Shown piece by piece: positions 60,156 through 64,000 of a DNA stretch of 64,000 nucleotides. Position numbers and translations under genes: made by a program. The DNA is taken from positions 1-64,000 of the forward strand of contig NZ_FNGH01000003.1 of NCBI RefSeq assembly GCF_900102875.1. The letters run 5' to 3'. The notes under the pieces were generated by a model. It was not told the DNA's origin and did no database searches. It saw only the letters and a list, made by a program, of their open reading frames with translations. Numbering within the stretch: the stretch's first letter is position 1; every line of letters starts with the position of its first letter. The stretch is from Franzmannia pantelleriensis. Its GTDB lineage: Bacteria > Pseudomonadota > Gammaproteobacteria > Pseudomonadales > Halomonadaceae.

Positions 60156-62276
60156 ATGAAACGTACTCTCAGTCTGCGCGCGATGCTGATCGGGCTGTTT
60201 CTGGCCGCCGTCATCGGTGCGGTGGTGCTGGCGGCCACTGGCCTGATGTCGAACCAGCGCCTGGTCGACTCCCAGCGCTTCATCCTCGGCGAGGTGCTGC
60301 CCCAGCAGGAGGCTAGCCGCGGCATGGTCGATGTCATGGCGGCCTTCGGCGGGCGCCACGCCGACCTGCTGGCCGCCGACGATGACACGGCGTTGGCCGA
60401 CGTCACGCCCCAGGCGTCGCTCGATGAACGCTTCCTGGCGGCGCATGAAGGCCTGAGCGAGCGCGACGATGCGGCCCAGCGCGAGCGGCTGGCCAGGCTC
60501 GATGCCGGCTATGCGGCGTTGCTGGAGGCGGATGACGCTCTGGAGGAGGTGCGCCGCGAAGACCTGGCCCTCGATGCGACCATGGACGAGCGCATCGCCG
60601 CCATGCAGCAGCGCATCGTCGAGGTCATGATCAGTGCCGAAGACATGGCAGGGCGCGCCACCCTGGCCGCTGTCCGCGCGCAGCGTCAACAGCGTGCACG
60701 GGTCGAAGCCTGGCTCGATGACGGCATGACCACGCTGCCGACCGTGCTGGTCGAGAGCCTGTTCGACGACGGTGGCAACATTGCCGCCGCCAGCAGCGAT
60801 GTGCGCACCGCAGTAGCGCTGCTGGCCGATCTGGGGCGCCAGCTGATGCAGGTCGAGAGCAGCGACCGGCTGGTCAATCTGCGCTACAACGAGATCGCCC
60901 AGCAGCTCAACCTGGCGCGCCAATCGCTTGACGCGATTGCCGGATCGCTGCAGGCCAGCACCGCGCAGAGCGAGCGTGCCGCGGCGCTGACCGAGGTCAT
61001 CGACGAGCTGGATAGCCTGATGGTGGGTGGCAACCAGTCGGTTTATGCGCTGCGCCATGAACAACTCGAGTTACGTCAGCGCGAAGCGCAGGCGCTCGAC
61101 GAGGTGGCCACGGCCATGGGGGATATGCGCGTAACGCTGAGTGAGCTGCAGGCCGATGGCGTGGCCCAGGCCGATATGGCCGCCGGCCAGGCTGAAGAGC
61201 TGGCCAACGCCGGGCGGGTGTTGCAGATCGGCGTGACCCTGACGGTGATCCTGGTGTTGGCGATCTTCGGCTGGCGAACCCTGGTGCGAGTGCTGGGGCC
61301 GCTGGGGCAGATGCGCCGACAGATGCAGGGCATCAGCGGTGCGGCCGGCGAAAACGCCGATTTGTCGCAACGCCTGGATCTGCAGCGTGATGATGAGATC
61401 GGCCGCACCGCCCAGGCCTTCAATCGCATGATGGATACCTTCGAGGCGATCGTGGCGCAGATCCGCGACGGTGCCGGGGCGATTGCCGCCAGCAGCCGCC
61501 AGATTGCTTCGGGCAACGACGACCTGTCGCAGCGCACCGAAGAGCAATCCTCGTCGCTGGCCGAAACCGCCTCGAGCCTCGAGCAGATTACGGCCACCGT
61601 CAAGCAGACCGCCGACTACGCCAACCAGGCGCGCGACGCCAGCCAGGAGGTCGACCGGCGCGCCCACTCCGCCGGCGATGTGGCCGGACGCACCAACGAT
61701 GCCATGCAGGCGATCCGCCATTCCAGCGAGAAGATCACTGGCATTATCACCGCCATCGACGATATCGCCTTCCAGACCAATCTGCTGGCGCTCAATGCCT
61801 CGGTGGAAGCGGCACGCGCCGGCGAGCAGGGCCGCGGCTTCGCGGTGGTGGCCCAGGAAGTGCGCAAGCTGGCCAGCCGCAGTGCCGAGGAGGCGGCGCA
61901 GATCCGCCAACTGGTCGATGACAGCGTCAACAAGGTCGGCGAGGGGGCCAGCCTGGTGCGTGCCACCAGCGAACACCTGCAGGAGATCATTGACAGTCTC
62001 AAGCACGTCAGCGGTTTCGTGACCGAGATCGCCGACGCGACCCACGAGCAGTCGTCGGGTATCGAACAGATCAACCAAGCCATCGCTCAACTCGATCAGG
62101 TCACCCATCAGAATGCCCAGCTGGTGCAGGAGGCCTCGAGCGCCAGCCACGTGCTCGACCAGCAGGCCGCTGACATGCACGCTCTGGTGGGTCGCTTCCA
62201 GGTCGCGGATACCAGCAGCAACAGAGGGGCGTCGCTGCTCGAGCCGCCGCAGAAGAAACATGCGACCTGGCGCTGA
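60156..62276 (+). CDS. Methyl-accepting chemotaxis protein
   Basis: A 706-residue chemoreceptor. Two membrane helices (about 10-30 and 352-372) enclose a long helical periplasmic domain of about 320 residues, larger than the four-helix type and perhaps of the HBM class. The HAMP domain follows (about 375-430) and then the signalling domain, with the highly conserved tip DIAFQTNLLALNASVEAARAG and GRGFAVVAQEVRKLA. There is no C-terminal CheR-binding pentapeptide. ATG 60156 is chosen over an upstream frame overlapping the binding-protein gene. Confidence 0.93.
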   Translation: MKRTLSLRAMLIGLFLAAVIGAVVLAATGLMSNQRLVDSQRFILGEVLPQQEASRGMVDVMAAFGGRHADLLAADDDTALADVTPQASLDERFLAAHEGLSERDDAAQRERLARLDAGYAALLEADDALEEVRREDLALDATMDERIAAMQQRIVEVMISAEDMAGRATLAAVRAQRQQRARVEAWLDDGMTTLPTVLVESLFDDGGNIAAASSDVRTAVALLADLGRQLMQVESSDRLVNLRYNEIAQQLNLARQSLDAIAGSLQASTAQSERAAALTEVIDELDSLMVGGNQSVYALRHEQLELRQREAQALDEVATAMGDMRVTLSELQADGVAQADMAAGQAEELANAGRVLQIGVTLTVILVLAIFGWRTLVRVLGPLGQMRRQMQGISGAAGENADLSQRLDLQRDDEIGRTAQAFNRMMDTFEAIVAQIRDGAGAIAASSRQIASGNDDLSQRTEEQSSSLAETASSLEQITATVKQTADYANQARDASQEVDRRAHSAGDVAGRTNDAMQAIRHSSEKITGIITAIDDIAFQTNLLALNASVEAARAGEQGRGFAVVAQEVRKLASRSAEEAAQIRQLVDDSVNKVGEGASLVRATSEHLQEIIDSLKHVSGFVTEIADATHEQSSGIEQINQAIAQLDQVTHQNAQLVQEASSASHVLDQQAADMHALVGRFQVADTSSNRGASLLEPPQKKHATWR

Positions 62277-62350
62277 GCGATGCGAACAAGCAAGGCCTCC
62301 CGGTAACCGTTATGCTGGGCAGCAGCCACTAGTGTAACGAGAGGCCAGTG

Positions 62351-63751
62351 ATGAGCGACTATCCGATACCCGCGGATGAGCAGGCACGGCTCGCGACGTT
62401 ACACGAGCTGGAATTGCTCGATACCAGCGCCGAGCCGGCCTTCGATCGGGTCACGCGGTTGGTCTCACGGCTGCTGGAGGTGCCGGTTGCGCTGGTGACC
62501 TTGATCGATGCGCATCGCCAGTGGCTCAAGTCGCGAGTCGGGCTGGATGTCGAATCCACCCCGCGCAGCGAGTCGGTATGCAACTGGACCATCGACCAGC
62601 GCTCGCCGCTCGTGATCGAAGACCTGAGCCAGGACCCACGCTTCGCGCATTTTTCAGGCGTCAATCGTCATGACGGCCTGCGCTTCTATGCCGGTATCCC
62701 GCTTTACAACTCGGCCGGGGTGGCGCTGGGGTCGCTGTGTGCGGTGGATCACCAGCCGCGGCGGATCGATGCCGAGCAGTTGGCGACACTGGAGGACCTA
62801 GCGGCGATCATCAATCAGGAGATCCAGCTGCGCGAGACCAACCAGCGCTTAGCAACCCTGGTTGCCGATCACGCCGAAACCCATCGCACGCTGCATGCAC
62901 GCGAGACCGAACTGCGACTGGTCATCGATACCGCCTATGATGCCTATATCGGCCTCGATGGCGAGGGACGGGTTACCGATTGGAATCGTGCGGCGGGGCA
63001 TATGTTCGGTCTCTCGCGGGAGGCGGCGCTGGGAATGTCGATCGATCAGCTGATTGGCCCGTTGACGCTGCCCTTTGCGGGTGAGCGCAGCATCAGCGAA
63101 GCAATGGCCAGGCGTCACGACGGTCACGAGATACCGGTCGAGGTGCGCATGCGGGCATTCGAGCTGGGGGCCGATACCCACTGCAGTATCTTCGTCCACG
63201 ATATCACCGAGCGCCGCCAGCTCGACGCCCTTCGCGACCAGGAGGCGCGCCAGGACGTGCTCACCGGCCTGCCCAATCGTCGCGCCCTGGACGAGCGGCT
63301 GCCGGAGGCGATGGCACGGGTGATTCGCTCCGGCAAGCCGCTGGCACTGCTGTTCATGGATCTCGATGGCTTCAAGGCGGTCAACGACGACTACGGCCAT
63401 GACGCCGGCGACGCCCTGCTGCGCGAGATCGCCCGGCGCCTGCTTGACTCGGTGCGTAAGACCGATCACGTGTCGCGCTTGGCGGGGGATGAGTTCGTGG
63501 TACTGCTGGAAGGCATCGACATCATCGATGCCGAGGCCTTCGCTGGCAAACTGGTAACCCTGGTCGAGGCCCCGGTGGCGCTGGGCGAGGAGGTCGCCGA
63601 GGTCAGTACCAGCATCGGCGTGGCCGTGCATGGGCCGGGGGATGTCAGGACTGCCGCCGCACTTCTCAAGCGCGCCGACGTGGCGATGTACACCGCCAAA
63701 CGCGCCGGCAAGGCACGCGTTCACCTCGCAGAGGATGACGACGACTCATGA
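62351..63751 (+). CDS. Diguanylate cyclase with GAF and PAS sensor domains
   Basis: A 466-residue cytoplasmic protein: GAF domain (about 20-160, LLEVPVALVTLIDAHRQWLK and FYAGIPLYNSAGVALGSLCA), PAS domain (about 185-298, LRLVIDTAYDAYIGLDGEGR), and GGDEF domain (about 305-460). The cyclase motif reads AGDEF instead of GGDEF (near 380), a variant that is active in several proteins. DVLTGLPNRRAL and MDLDGFKAVND are intact. There is no EAL domain. It would make c-di-GMP in response to a GAF/PAS signal. ATG 62351 follows GAGAGG; the stop overlaps the next gene by four bases. Confidence 0.92.
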   Translation: MSDYPIPADEQARLATLHELELLDTSAEPAFDRVTRLVSRLLEVPVALVTLIDAHRQWLKSRVGLDVESTPRSESVCNWTIDQRSPLVIEDLSQDPRFAHFSGVNRHDGLRFYAGIPLYNSAGVALGSLCAVDHQPRRIDAEQLATLEDLAAIINQEIQLRETNQRLATLVADHAETHRTLHARETELRLVIDTAYDAYIGLDGEGRVTDWNRAAGHMFGLSREAALGMSIDQLIGPLTLPFAGERSISEAMARRHDGHEIPVEVRMRAFELGADTHCSIFVHDITERRQLDALRDQEARQDVLTGLPNRRALDERLPEAMARVIRSGKPLALLFMDLDGFKAVNDDYGHDAGDALLREIARRLLDSVRKTDHVSRLAGDEFVVLLEGIDIIDAEAFAGKLVTLVEAPVALGEEVAEVSTSIGVAVHGPGDVRTAAALLKRADVAMYTAKRAGKARVHLAEDDDDS

Positions 63752-64000
63752 TACGTACCCTGATGGTTACCGGCAGCGGCCACTGGCAGCGCGGTGGCGA
63801 GGAGCTGATCGACGCTTGGCGTACCCGTGACGACGCGCATATCTGGATCGATATGCAGGGGGAGTCGCAGGCCTACGAGCGCCAGCTGCTCGATGCCTTC
63901 GACTGCCATCCGATGGCAATCAACGATGCCCACCGCGACCGTCATCCTCCCAAGATCGAGGAGTTCGAGCACCACACTCTGATCATCTATCGCGGCATCG
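63748..64000 (+). CDS. CorA-family divalent cation transporter, N-terminal part
   Basis: The frame starts at ATG 63748, overlapping the cyclase stop (ATGA), and runs off the window after 84 residues. HIWIDMQGESQAYERQLLDAF, then HPMAINDAHRDRHPPKIEEF and LIIYRG match the start of the cytoplasmic domain of CorA/ZntB-type magnesium, cobalt or zinc channels. The membrane part with the GMN motif is beyond the edge. Confidence 0.82.
   Translation, partial: MIRTLMVTGSGHWQRGGEELIDAWRTRDDAHIWIDMQGESQAYERQLLDAFDCHPMAINDAHRDRHPPKIEEFEHHTLIIYRGI

Noticed and set aside
63480-63500. Loss of cyclase activity from the AGDEF variant motif
   Set aside because: AGDEF proteins are often active and the rest of the domain is intact, so inactivity cannot be claimed.

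Overview
The window looks like chromosome of a high-GC gammaproteobacterium, most likely a halophile of the Halomonadaceae. This rests on gene content and family resemblance (FabV enoyl reductase, arginine succinyltransferase operon with two AstA paralogues and an ArgR-like AraC regulator, TgpA/DUF58/MoxR trio, QmcA-NfeD, DUF3581, Rnk); no intact rRNA or tRNA is present to confirm it.

Left end, 1-7.6 kb: a worn defence island. An ISL3-type insertion sequence runs in from the left edge and cuts the last gene of a minus-strand operon. That operon reads hsdM, hsdS, a frameshifted stump of a DUF262 gene, darT, darG, then the IS-cut gene. No hsdR lies in the window. To its right, on the plus strand, a HigB/RelE-type toxin is in ruins while its HigA-type antitoxin is intact. 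The island appears to end at a decayed tRNA-Leu(CAA)-like sequence near 7.5 kb, which would be a plausible old integration site.

7.7-16.8 kb: a catabolic cluster on the plus strand: an AcnA-family hydro-lyase with an altered active-site position, an Asp/Glu-racemase-superfamily enzyme, an isocitrate/isopropylmalate-type decarboxylating dehydrogenase, a complete tripartite tricarboxylate transporter (TctC, TctB, TctA) and a GntR regulator that appears to carry two winged helices. The hexamer TTATTG/CAATAA recurs in front of three of the transcription units, once as a perfect palindrome. The likely job is uptake and breakdown of an unidentified tri- or dicarboxylate.

16.9-20.1 kb: a LysR regulator facing a tmpA-tmpB-like pair of iron oxygenases, predicted to release phosphate or a simple acid from a quaternary-amine phosphonate, followed by a dead IS3-family fragment.

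20.1-34.7 kb: mostly housekeeping genes: cytochrome b561, a membrane thioredoxin-like protein, Rnk, LysE exporter, PCuAC copper chaperone, AidB-like flavoprotein, Nudix hydrolase, MoxR-DUF58-TgpA, glutathione peroxidase, FabV, an ArgR-like regulator, an EamA exporter that seems to start at ATT, and a methyltransferase.

34.8-46 kb: the arginine succinyltransferase (AST) operon astC-astA1-astA2-astD-astB ending in a strong terminator (astE is not here), then a GNAT enzyme, and a LysR-amidase-small membrane protein-SSS symporter cluster.

46-64 kb: QmcA-NfeD, ZapE, a lipoprotein, a DUF305 protein, a TRIC-type channel, a DUF3541 lipoprotein overlapping the 3' end of a giant AsmA-like protein with internal repeats, DUF3581, UspA, an acyltransferase, an esterase, a lone periplasmic binding protein beside a chemoreceptor, a GAF-PAS-GGDEF protein, and the start of a CorA-family transporter cut by the window edge.
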